Shown in pieces: positions 6,835 through 13,188 of a stretch of DNA of 13,995 nt. The translations under genes were made by a program, and so were the position numbers. The notes beneath the pieces were generated by a model. The model searched no databases. It worked only from the letters and a program-made list of their open reading frames with translations, and was not told the origin of the DNA. Source of the DNA: an uncultured Succinatimonas sp. (lineage in GTDB: Bacteria > Pseudomonadota > Gammaproteobacteria > Enterobacterales > Succinivibrionaceae); the NCBI GenBank assembly GCA_937880335.1, contig CALFLJ010000012.1, positions 1 through 13,995 of the forward strand, written 5' to 3'. Position 1 is the stretch's first letter; every line of letters starts with the position of its first letter.

Positions 6835-6867
6835 GGTATGATGAAGACATACCGATAAAGCATTATA
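6835..6867 (-). promoter_or_regulatory. Predicted promoter and start-site hairpin for the lipoprotein-asnS unit
   Basis: A perfect TATAAT reads on the minus strand at 6867-6862, inside the 81-bp spacer upstream of the lipoprotein gene. The matching -35 region (around 6884-6892) is poor. Just downstream, at the expected transcription start, is a 6-bp hairpin (GGTATG at 6835-6840 with CATACC at 6848-6853, 7-nt loop), which could be an operator or a leader hairpin. Confidence 0.45.
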
Positions 6868-6894
6868 CGCCTAATGAGCGATAATGCCATAAAC

Positions 6895-7419
6895 CTAATT
6901 AACACGTTCTTTTAAGGTTTTTAAATATTTATGAGCATCGTTTAGACATTTTTGCCTGGTTTTATAATTATGTGAAATAAGATCGATGGCAATTTCTCCT
7001 TTTGAGCCAAATAAAATAATACTTTGACCGCTAAGATAACGTCCATCTTTAAAGAAGTTTACATAATCAAATTCGTAACCTTTAAAATTGTTTAAGCTAT
7101 AGCTTTTGGGAGTCTCGATTTTTAAGTTAAATTTTGTATTCTGATTGTAAGATAAGCTATCAGCTAAGGCTTTTTGATAATCAAAGGCCAAGCTCTCCCA
7201 TAGTTTTTTATCAATCTTTTGTTCAGAAAAAACTATATGAATTTCGCAAGAGTGTTTTGGGCTTATAATTCTTAACTCATTTGGTCCCTTAAGATTTTCG
7301 GCCTGCCAATCAAAAGGTGTGCATATTTCATAATTACTGTAGAAGTCAGAAACTGCATCTAAAGCTAGGGCCTTAAGACTTATAAATAGAGTCAAAAGAA
7401 CGTTTATCTTTTTAAACAA
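6895..7419 (-). CDS. Exported protein of unknown function, TTG start, paralogue of the upstream lipoprotein
   Basis: This 174-aa product is not a family I can name. It has a Sec signal peptide (MFKKINVLLTLFISLKALA, cleavage expected after ALA) and a mature domain of about 155 aa. The domain aligns by eye with the upstream lipoprotein: YEICTPFDW versus YEISIPFHW, HSCEIHIV versus NNCTLQVV, LNNFKGYEFD versus FNNLKGASFN, and RQKCLNDAHKYLKTLK versus ASECLKESEKALSSLK. Two cysteines in shared positions may form a disulphide in the periplasm. The start codon is TTG, immediately after the upstream gene's TAA and in the same frame. An AAGGAG site 9 nt upstream and the signal peptide that follows support it. 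The layout suggests a PsbP/DcrB-like alpha-beta fold, an impression only. Confidence 0.8.
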   Translation of the reverse strand: MFKKINVLLTLFISLKALALDAVSDFYSNYEICTPFDWQAENLKGPNELRIISPKHSCEIHIVFSEQKIDKKLWESLAFDYQKALADSLSYNQNTKFNLKIETPKSYSLNNFKGYEFDYVNFFKDGRYLSGQSIILFGSKGEIAIDLISHNYKTRQKCLNDAHKYLKTLKERVN

Positions 7420-8061
7420 TTAGTAAGTCTCCTTTTTAGGTGCATATTTTAAAGAGGAAAGGGCTTTTTCGCTTTCTTTTAAGCACTCAGAGGCCGTCTC
7501 TTTTTTTAAGGCAACTGCAGAGGCGTAAACTACTCCTATATCATCGGGATTAACAAGGAGGTAATGAGTACTCTCAAAAAAGCGATTCTTATTTACACTT
7601 GAGATATTAAAACTGGCACCTTTGAGATTATTGAATTTAATTGCCTTTTGAGATGAGACGGCAAGATCTTTTTCGCTTATTGTAGTCGATTTTATAAATG
7701 TGCGACTTCGTAGGTATGTCTCATTTAATAGGATCTCAAATCTTTTTTGTGTGGGGACAATTTCATATAAATCAGCTACAACCTGTAGGGTGCAGTTATT
7801 ATAAAGGTGCTTAATTTTTTTATCAGGGTAGAGGTTAAATGCATTTTTTAAATTAGGCAGAGGCATAACTTTCCAGTGAAAGGGAATGCTGATTTCATAA
7901 TAATCTTTATAATCAATGTATCTTGCCTTGCTCTGCTTAAATTTTAATGGGCTGGCTTTTATATCTAAATTATCATTATCACTATCACTATCACTATCAT
8001 CACTTGTGCAACCTAAAGCAAAGACGAAAGATAATATAACAATAGAAAAAAGTCTTAGCAT
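7420..8061 (-). CDS. Lipoprotein of unknown function with Asp-Ser repeat linker
   Basis: The 213-aa precursor starts with a lipoprotein signal ending in the lipobox ALGC (Cys 18), followed at once by an acidic linker of alternating Asp and Ser/Asn (residues 20-31). The folded part from about residue 45 is the same domain as in the following gene (YEISIPFHWK, NNCTLQVV, FNNLKGASFN, SECLKESEKALSSLK), with two conserved cysteines. The ATG is preceded by a near-perfect AGGAGG, so expression may be high. It opens a two-gene unit; the next gene begins at the base after its stop codon. No named family was recognised. The two proteins may form a pair, one anchored in a membrane and one free in the periplasm (inference). 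Confidence 0.82.
   Translation of the reverse strand: MLRLFSIVILSFVFALGCTSDDSDSDSDNDNLDIKASPLKFKQSKARYIDYKDYYEISIPFHWKVMPLPNLKNAFNLYPDKKIKHLYNNCTLQVVADLYEIVPTQKRFEILLNETYLRSRTFIKSTTISEKDLAVSSQKAIKFNNLKGASFNISSVNKNRFFESTHYLLVNPDDIGVVYASAVALKKETASECLKESEKALSSLKYAPKKETY
7429..7434 (-). promoter_or_regulatory. Shine-Dalgarno that fixes the TTG start of the downstream exported protein
   Basis: AAGGAG reads on the minus strand at 7434-7429, 9 nt before TTG (7419-7417) and inside the last codons of the upstream lipoprotein gene. No ATG in this frame lies between the stop TAA and the signal peptide, so the TTG is the only start that keeps the whole signal sequence. Confidence 0.7.
7971..8000. repeat. 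Hexanucleotide tandem repeat (TATCAY)5 coding for an Asp-Ser linker
   Basis: Five consecutive copies of TATCAC/T run from 7971 to 8000. In the minus-strand gene they encode the D-S/D-N linker just after the lipid-anchored cysteine. The unit is a multiple of three, so slippage would change linker length without breaking the frame. Confidence 0.85.
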
Positions 8062-8311
8062 TGTTCCCTCCTAGAATTAGGATCTAAATTTAGCCTAAGT
8101 AGTAATTTAAAAAAAAGACTAAGTTCAGATTTTTAAACAAATTTTAAAGCTTTAAGAAATTAGTCTTATTGCTAAGGGCTTTTTGTTTAAAACTTTTGCA
8201 CATTTAAATTTTTTTATAATTTACAAAAGATTAAGCATTATATTGATTAGATACATAATTGTTTAAAAAACATTAAATTTAAACTACAAAGTTTATCTTT
8301 TGCCTTATTTT
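8062..8311. other. AT-rich divergent spacer, left part
   Basis: No coding sequence is visible. It must hold the promoter of the lipoprotein pair on the minus strand, but I find no convincing -35/-10 pair. An 8-bp inverted repeat, AAGACTAA (8115-8122) with TTAGTCTT (8160-8167), lies within it. On the plus strand, CATAAT at 8254-8259 with TTAAGC 17 bp upstream is a weak candidate promoter for the transporter leader; TATAAT at 8215-8220 lacks a -35. Confidence 0.35.
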
Positions 8312-8507
8312 TCTCTGCTTGATGTAAAAAAAACATAAAAACCAGCTTGTTTTAAAGCAGAGAGGTTAAAATTGACTTATTTTCTGATAACTTTTGGTGC
8401 AAAATTTCCCTGAAATAAGTCTATATTAAGACATATAGTGAAATTTGTGATTAAAATATCATCGTGATTTTAGACTTTTACAAGTCTTACCGATTTTTTA
8501 TTTTTTT
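8312..8507 (+). promoter_or_regulatory. Candidate structured mRNA leader (riboswitch-like) of the BASS transporter gene
   Basis: Several helices can form in the plus-strand transcript. P1 is TCTCTGCTT (8312-8320) with AAGCAGAGA (8355-8363), enclosing AAAAC/GTTTT (8338-8342/8349-8353). P2 is GACTTATTT (8374-8382) with AAATAAGTC (8413-8421), enclosing TTTTG/CAAAA (8392-8396/8400-8404). P3 is CTATAT (8421-8426) with ATATAG (8433-8438), whose 6-nt loop TAAGAC is complementary to GTCTTA (8484-8489). P4 is AGACTT (8472-8477) with AAGTCT (8482-8487), followed after six bases by T6-A-T7. The P3-loop pairing and P4 exclude each other, and AAGTCT in P2 can also pair with AGACTT of P4. This resembles an attenuator with alternative folds. 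P4 is short and AT-rich, and repeated AGAC/GTCT words make some pairings non-independent. No known riboswitch class was recognised. Confidence 0.4.
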
Positions 8508-8525
8508 AACTCCAGGTTTGATCTT

Positions 8526-9524
8526 ATGCAAGGACTTTTGAATAGATTATCCCAGGTAAGTGCTTTTTTCGGTAAAACATTTGCACTATGGGTTATTTTG
8601 TTTGCTGTTTTATCTTATTATTTTCCAGATGCGTTCAAATTTTTAGCTGCATACATTTCTATTATGTTAGGAATTGTTATGTTCGGCATGGGTTTAACCT
8701 TAAAAGCTCGAGACTTCTCTGAGGTATTTACAAGACCTTTTGAGGTTCTAGCAGGTATCATAGGTCAGTTCCTTATTATGCCTAGTTTGGCTTATTTTTT
8801 AGCTACAGCTTTGAATTTACCATCTGAAATTGCAGTTGGTATTATTTTAGTAGGATGCTGTCCTGGTGGAACATCATCTAATGTTATGTCTTACTTAGGC
8901 AAAGGCGATGTTGCCTTATCTGTAACTATTACCGCGTGCACAACTGTATTAGCTCCGTTTGTAACTCCTGCTTTAATCTATCTTTTAGCAAGTCAGTGGG
9001 TTGATATTTCTATGTCAGCTATGTTCTTTTCAATAGTTAATATTGTAATTTTACCTATCGTAGCTGGTGTTGTTATAAATCGTGTTTTCCGTACAGCTGT
9101 ATCACGAGTTGTTGTCTGCTTGCCTTTAGTTTCTGTTGTTGCAATTGTTGCTATTGTTTGTGCTGTAGTATCAGTAAGTCAGGCAAAACTTCAGGAGACC
9201 TTAGCTCAAACCGGTGCTTTAGTCTTCGTTGTTGTTATTTTGCACAATTGCCTTGGCTATCTTTTAGGCTATATTATGGCAAAAGCTTTAAGAATGAAGT
9301 TGCCACAGAGAAAGACTTTATCTATTGAGGTTGGTATGCAGAATTCAGGCTTAGGTGTAGCTTTAGCTATGGCCCACTTCAATCCTTTAAGTGCTGTACC
9401 TGCTGCTATTTTCTCAGTATGGCACAATATTTCAGGTCCTATTGTTGCAACAATTTTCGTAAATATGACTGAAAAAGCTAAGGATCAGGAAAAAGCAACA
9501 GAAAATGTTGCTGTCAAGCAGTAA
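8526..9524 (+). CDS. BASS-family sodium/organic anion symporter
   Basis: This inner-membrane secondary transporter belongs to the bile acid:sodium symporter family. Bacterial members move bile acids, pantoate/pantothenate-type acids or keto acids with Na+. At 332 aa it has about ten hydrophobic helices. Core motifs are GMGLTL (54-59), CCPGGTSSNVM (111-121) and IEVGMQNSGLG (267-277). Every residue known to bind the two Na+ ions in the Neisseria ASBT homologue has a counterpart: Q81, S118, N119, S132, T136, E268 and Q272. Active Na+ coupling is therefore expected, but the substrate cannot be read from the sequence. The start ATG has a weak CCAGG ribosome site 9 nt upstream. It is a single-gene unit with a possibly regulatory leader and a strong terminator. 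The Lys/Glu-rich tail is cytoplasmic. Confidence 0.92.
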   Translation: MQGLLNRLSQVSAFFGKTFALWVILFAVLSYYFPDAFKFLAAYISIMLGIVMFGMGLTLKARDFSEVFTRPFEVLAGIIGQFLIMPSLAYFLATALNLPSEIAVGIILVGCCPGGTSSNVMSYLGKGDVALSVTITACTTVLAPFVTPALIYLLASQWVDISMSAMFFSIVNIVILPIVAGVVINRVFRTAVSRVVVCLPLVSVVAIVAIVCAVVSVSQAKLQETLAQTGALVFVVVILHNCLGYLLGYIMAKALRMKLPQRKTLSIEVGMQNSGLGVALAMAHFNPLSAVPAAIFSVWHNISGPIVATIFVNMTEKAKDQEKATENVAVKQ

Positions 9525-9552
9525 TCTAAGTCTTAAATATTTAATCTAGATT

Positions 9553-9600
9553 ATCCCTGGTGAAATTTACACATTGCTCACCAGGGATTTTTATTTTTTT
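9553..9600 (+). terminator. Rho-independent terminator of the BASS transporter gene
   Basis: A perfect 11-bp stem, ATCCCTGGTGA (9553-9563) with TCACCAGGGAT (9578-9588), has a 14-nt loop and is followed directly by TTTTTATTTTTTT. It begins 28 bp after the stop codon and is the clearest terminator in the window. Confidence 0.93.
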
Positions 9601-9930
9601 ATGCGCGTTTAAGTACGTGTTTTGTATAAAAAGTTATTTATAGATAATTTATATCCCACAAAATAAATATAATTTTTTTTGTGAGATCTATTTATATTAC
9701 TGTCTTTTTAAACATAAAAGTAGCAGAAATATCTTTAAAAAAAAGATCTTGTCATACTGAAATTTTTATTTTTTTAATTTGATTTTCAATAACTAATATT
9801 AGTGATTTTGAAAAATATAGCTTATATAAATAAGGTTATCTTGCCTAAGCCTTTAGGTCTTATTTTCTTTTTAGATGTTTTAAGCTTTTTATTGTAGTTA
9901 AAACTTTTCTGTTTTATTGATAAGTTTGTA
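9601..9930. other. AT-rich spacer between two convergent genes
   Basis: I see no gene. Two symmetrical elements stand out. One is the 12-bp palindrome ACTAATATTAGT (9792-9803), flanked by TTTTC and GAAAA arms that extend it imperfectly. The other is CCTAA/TTAGG (9844-9848/9853-9857) inside a wider AAATAAG/CTTATTT pair (9828-9834/9859-9865), followed by T-rich sequence. Either could belong to a small RNA or be a regulator site, but nothing here supports a definite call. Confidence 0.3.
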
Positions 9931-9933
9931 GAT

Positions 9934-9961
9934 AAAAAAACTGGGGATTAAATCCCCAGTT
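9934..9961 (-). terminator. Rho-independent terminator of the MarR-family gene
   Basis: On the minus strand a 10-bp stem, AACTGGGGAT with its complement (9939-9948 and 9952-9961, 3-nt loop), is followed by a T-run (complement of the A-run 9934-9940). It lies 45 bp after the MarR gene stop and is convergent with the transporter terminator. Confidence 0.9.
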
Positions 9962-10005
9962 ATACTTAATTGAGAAAAATATTTTTTGGGAAGGTAGATA
10001 AAACT

Positions 10006-10455
10006 CTAAATATTCTTGCTGTTTGCGTCTTCAAGATTTTTTAGAATTTTAGATAACAGTGTGTAAAGTTGAGAGAATTCTTCGGCACTAATATTAAAAC
10101 ACGCAGCTGATTTTTCTGGCAAATCACGTAATTTGTCTTTTAATGCCTGACCTTCTTCTGTTAATGTCAAAAAGACTTCTCTTTCATCACGTTGACCATG
10201 AGCACGATTTATATAGCCTTTTGCAGTAAGCTTCTTTAAAAGCGGTGTTAAAGTGCCAGAATCCAAATGCAGAATACTGCCAAGATCCTTTACACGTAAG
10301 TTTTCCTTATCCCAAAGTACTAGCATAGTGAGATATTGGGTAAAGGTTAAGTTGTAATCATCTAAAAATGGCTTGTAACTTGAGACCATAGCTTTAGCAC
10401 TAGCATAGAGCGGAAAGCTGACCATTGAGTCAAGATTCATTGTTGTATCAAGCAT
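10006..10455 (-). CDS. OhrR-like MarR-family regulator lacking the sensing cysteine
   Basis: This winged-helix DNA-binding dimer has 149 aa, normal for the family. It aligns closely with Bacillus OhrR: FPLYASAKAMVSSYKPFLD (14-32) matches its LYASS...YKPLLD region, YLTMLVLW (41-48), the recognition-helix motif HLDSGTLTPLLKKL (63-76), and the wing RDEREVFLTLTEEG (89-102). OhrR proteins sense organic hydroperoxides through one Cys in helix 1, hydrogen-bonded to two Tyr. Here both tyrosines remain (Y17, Y27) but the Cys position is Ser13. A single Cys (119) lies near where two-Cys OhrR proteins carry their resolving Cys. No ohr gene is present. The signal is thus probably not classical peroxide oxidation. 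The gene is monocistronic with its own terminator, and two palindromes upstream suggest autoregulation. Confidence 0.88.
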   Translation of the reverse strand: MLDTTMNLDSMVSFPLYASAKAMVSSYKPFLDDYNLTFTQYLTMLVLWDKENLRVKDLGSILHLDSGTLTPLLKKLTAKGYINRAHGQRDEREVFLTLTEEGQALKDKLRDLPEKSAACFNISAEEFSQLYTLLSKILKNLEDANSKNI

Positions 10456-10473
10456 AATCTAAAATTCCATTTA

Positions 10474-10521
10474 GTCTTGGTTAAGTCAATTTAACAAAGA
10501 CCTGTTACAGGTATGTAACAG
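10474..10521. promoter_or_regulatory. Two abutting palindromes upstream of the MarR-family gene (probable operators)
   Basis: The first is GTCTTGGTTAA (10474-10484) with TTAACAAAGAC (10491-10501), 10 of 11 pairs matching and a 6-bp spacer. The second is CTGTTAC (10502-10508) with GTAACAG (10515-10521), 7 of 7 and also a 6-bp spacer. Both share the core GTTAM-N6-KTAAC and lie 19-66 bp upstream of the start codon, where a MarR dimer would block transcription. They do not resemble the TACAATT/AATTGTA box of Bacillus OhrR. Confidence 0.6.
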
Positions 10522-10922
10522 ATTTCCATAGTAAGTGAAGACTAAAATAGTTTATTTACGTTTGTAAAACTAAATATAAACAATAACAATTGGTAAAATA
10601 GAATTTTACATATTAATTGAATATTAAAATTAGTAACTTCACTATAATATAAAAATATTTATTTATTAAAATATGCGCTTACATTGTGCATAATTATTGT
10701 GTTTTAAATATTAACAATAAAGATGCAAAAATCAAATATCATCTTAATTAACCTGCATTAAAAGTGGATAAAACAATGCAAAGAAGATATTTGAATTTAA
10801 TGTATAATTGCATACAATCTAATTTTGTGTTTTATTTAAATATCTGGAATATAAAAGAAATTTCTATAGAATATTCCTATATATTTTATGTTTACAATTG
10901 TATGACAAGTTTGAGGGGATTT
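10522..10922. other. AT-rich spacer upstream of the small ORF
   Basis: No convincing gene is visible. It contains TATAAT on the plus strand at 10643-10648 without a good -35, and an imperfect palindrome ATGCGC-N7-GTGCAT (10673-10691, one mismatch). The open frame entering from a GTG at 10764 has no ribosome site and AT-driven composition, and I regard its first part as non-coding. Confidence 0.35.
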
Positions 10923-11027
10923 ATGAATAAAATTTATCAAGTGGATACTTTTATCAGTCTTGTATTATTTTCACCTTTTTTGTGCACAATATTCTTATTT
11001 TCTTTTCAGATTTTGCATAAGATTTAG
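10923..11027 (+). CDS. Candidate 34-aa single-pass membrane peptide
   Basis: An ATG at 10923 opens a 34-codon frame ending in TAG. It is preceded by TTTGAGGGGATTT, in which GAGGGG (10913-10918) is the best Shine-Dalgarno in the whole spacer and stands 4 nt from the ATG. The peptide has a short polar start (MNKIYQVD), one hydrophobic stretch at about residues 9-31 with a single Cys (21), and a basic end (HKI), the profile of bacterial small membrane proteins. It lies 156 bp upstream of the sigma-54 activator gene on the same strand. No homologue is recognised. A chance hydrophobic frame in T-rich DNA is a real alternative; the ribosome site is the main argument for it. Confidence 0.4.
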   Translation: MNKIYQVDTFISLVLFSPFLCTIFLFSFQILHKI

Positions 11028-11183
11028 GCTTTTTTTCTTACAAATATGACTTTTCTTGAAATATAATTTTGCCCTCTTTTTAAAAGTTATTTATGCAATC
11101 AACTTATCTTTATAATCAATCCTCTATAATGTTAACCTATTCTTGTAATAAATTTTAAATTTATAAGTTCTATTTTTTATCCT

Positions 11184-13028
11184 ATGTCAGATTCGATTTT
11201 ACTTATCTCGCCTTATCGTCATCTAGCAGAAACAGCTCGTCATGTTATAAGCTCAATGGGGCTTAATATAAGCGTAGAGGTTTGTAATGATTTCAATGCG
11301 TTACAAGCCTTAAAAGCGCACCCTGAGGCTAAGATCATAATAAGTCGTGGTGGAACTTTAAAACTTATATCAGGAAGACCAGATCTTGCTTTTGTAAATA
11401 TTGGATCATCTATATTTGATGTTCTAGAGGCGATTGAAAAATTAACACGCAATGGTCTTAGGAAAATAGCGGTTATAACTCAGGAAAATATCATAGGTCT
11501 TAAGGGTGGAGCCTTAAACATAGGTGATTTGTCAATTTATATTGAGCCTTGTAGGACCTCAGAGGACATTGCAGCTTCGGTTAAACATTTTATAGATCTA
11601 GGATATGAGGGTATTGTAGGCTGTATTGAAGCTGTGGAGACAGCTAAGCTTCACGGGGTTAAAAGTTCATTTATTTACTCTAATTTTTTTACCATAAAGG
11701 AAGCTATTTTAGAGGCATTGGATCTTGAAAAAAGCATGATGTCAAAAATCATGGCTTTAAAACGCCTGGGATCACTTGTAGATAATATCGAAGAGGCAGC
11801 ATTAATCTTTGATGATGAGCATAAACCAGTTTTTTATAATGAAAAGGCTGTAAAACTATTAGGCAAGCCTTATCACAATTTTTGGTACGAGAAGTTAGCT
11901 CCATATATAAATTCAAACAGCAGTTACCCTCGAGTCATGGAGATAAATGGTCATCAAATTCTCTTACATAACAGAAGGCTTAGCGTAGGTTCAGCTCAGA
12001 ACAATGTAGTTTTAATGTTTGAACGTTCCTCACTTGAGGAACAGACTAATAATATAAATCAGGCCAATATTGCTCATGGTCTTTATGCAAAAAAGCATTT
12101 TAAGGATATCCTCTTTAAATCTATGCAAATTGCAGATTGCGTAGAACTTGCCAAAAAATTTGCTACCTCAGATTCAACTGTAATGATTTTTGGGGAAACA
12201 GGTGTAGGTAAGGAAGGCTTTGCACAAAGTATCCATAATGCTTCTTTAAGATCAGATATGCCTTTTGTATCGGTTAACTGTTCGTCTCTTCCGCAAGGCC
12301 TTGTGGCATCAGAATTATTCGGCTATGCAGCAGGAGCTTTTACCGGGGCTAGAGAAAAGGGAAAAAAAGGTTTGTTTGAGCTAGCTCAGGGTGGAACTAT
12401 ATTTTTAGATGAGATAACCGAGTTGCCATTAGATGTTCAATCGCAGATTTTACGTGTTATTCAGGAACGTGAGGTTATGCGTATTGGCGATAATAAGGTT
12501 ATTCCTTTGGATATAAGAATTATTTGTGCAGCAAATAAACATATAGAGCCCCTCTGTAGAGAAGGAAAATTTCGTTTTGATCTCTACTATAGAATAAATG
12601 TATTAAATCTCACAATTCCTCCTTTGCGTCATAGAAGCGAGGACATACCATATTTATTTGAAATATTTTTTAAAGAGTTCGTGAAAGAACCTGAGAAAGT
12701 TAAGATTGATAAAGATGCCTTAGATTACCTAAGAGCATATTTGTGGCCAGGAAACGTACGCGAGCTTAAAAATACAGCTGAGGCTATATCCTTTTATGGT
12801 GATCATGTAACTCTTATAAACCTAAAAAAGATTTTAAATAATGGCCAGGAACAATATATAAAGCCTCAAGAGTTGCAAATTCCAGAAAATATAAGTTTCA
12901 AAGAGTTAGAAAGTTTCTATTTAAAACAACTTTTAAAAAATCACAGCTTAAAAGAGGTTGAGGTTATATCAGGTATTTCAAGGACTACTCTTTGGCGTCG
13001 TTTAAAGCAACTTGATATTAGCCTTTAG
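11184..13028 (+). CDS. PrpR-type sigma-54-dependent transcriptional activator
   Basis: This 614-aa enhancer-binding protein remodels the sigma-54 holoenzyme. Its domains in order are a PrpR_N ligand-sensing domain (about 4-185, with the signature IIISRGGTLKLI at 51-62), a probable PAS-like segment (about 193-280), an AAA+ domain (about 310-535), and a C-terminal Fis-type helix-turn-helix (about 586-610, with SRTTLWRRLKQL). Catalytic elements are intact: Walker A GETGVGK (337-343), sigma-54 contact loop GAFTGA (384-389), Walker B GGTIFLDE (403-410), arginine fingers around R464/R470, and WPGNVREL (521-528). The N-terminal domain normally binds a small metabolite; the ligand is unknown here. 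The ATG lacks a clear ribosome site (ATTTTTTATCCT precedes it), so translation may be low. A TRAP binding-protein gene follows 160 bp downstream and is the obvious candidate target. Confidence 0.92.
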   Translation: MSDSILLISPYRHLAETARHVISSMGLNISVEVCNDFNALQALKAHPEAKIIISRGGTLKLISGRPDLAFVNIGSSIFDVLEAIEKLTRNGLRKIAVITQENIIGLKGGALNIGDLSIYIEPCRTSEDIAASVKHFIDLGYEGIVGCIEAVETAKLHGVKSSFIYSNFFTIKEAILEALDLEKSMMSKIMALKRLGSLVDNIEEAALIFDDEHKPVFYNEKAVKLLGKPYHNFWYEKLAPYINSNSSYPRVMEINGHQILLHNRRLSVGSAQNNVVLMFERSSLEEQTNNINQANIAHGLYAKKHFKDILFKSMQIADCVELAKKFATSDSTVMIFGETGVGKEGFAQSIHNASLRSDMPFVSVNCSSLPQGLVASELFGYAAGAFTGAREKGKKGLFELAQGGTIFLDEITELPLDVQSQILRVIQEREVMRIGDNKVIPLDIRIICAANKHIEPLCREGKFRFDLYYRINVLNLTIPPLRHRSEDIPYLFEIFFKEFVKEPEKVKIDKDALDYLRAYLWPGNVRELKNTAEAISFYGDHVTLINLKKILNNGQEQYIKPQELQIPENISFKELESFYLKQLLKNHSLKEVEVISGISRTTLWRRLKQLDISL

Positions 13029-13188
13029 TACAAATATAAAAAAACACCATGTATATGGAAAATATATAAGACTAAAAGAAAAAATAAATTTTTTTGTTTT
13101 TACTTTTATTAACAGTTTCGTTTAAGACTTGGTTGTAAAATAAATTGTATAAGGTCAAAATTCAGTAAAATTTGATGAGGGCTTTTTA

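Noticed and set aside
6895..8061. Single interrupted gene (nonsense mutation) instead of two genes
   Set aside because: The frames are continuous across one stop codon, but the second part starts with a full signal peptide, has its own AAGGAG site and repeats the same domain, so two genes fit better.
8395..8412. Possible sigma-54 promoter TTGGTGC...TTTCCC upstream of the BASS gene
   Set aside because: The -12 reads TTTCC instead of TTGC, and the same bases take part in a helix of the candidate leader.
10764..10922. GTG-started upstream extension of the 34-codon frame (87 aa in all)
   Set aside because: There is no ribosome site before the GTG, and the added residues look like translated AT-rich spacer; the internal ATG with GAGGGG is a better start.
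11240..11452. 70-codon minus-strand frame inside the sigma-54 activator
   Set aside because: It lies opposite the PrpR_N domain, which has clear family motifs; no start signals.
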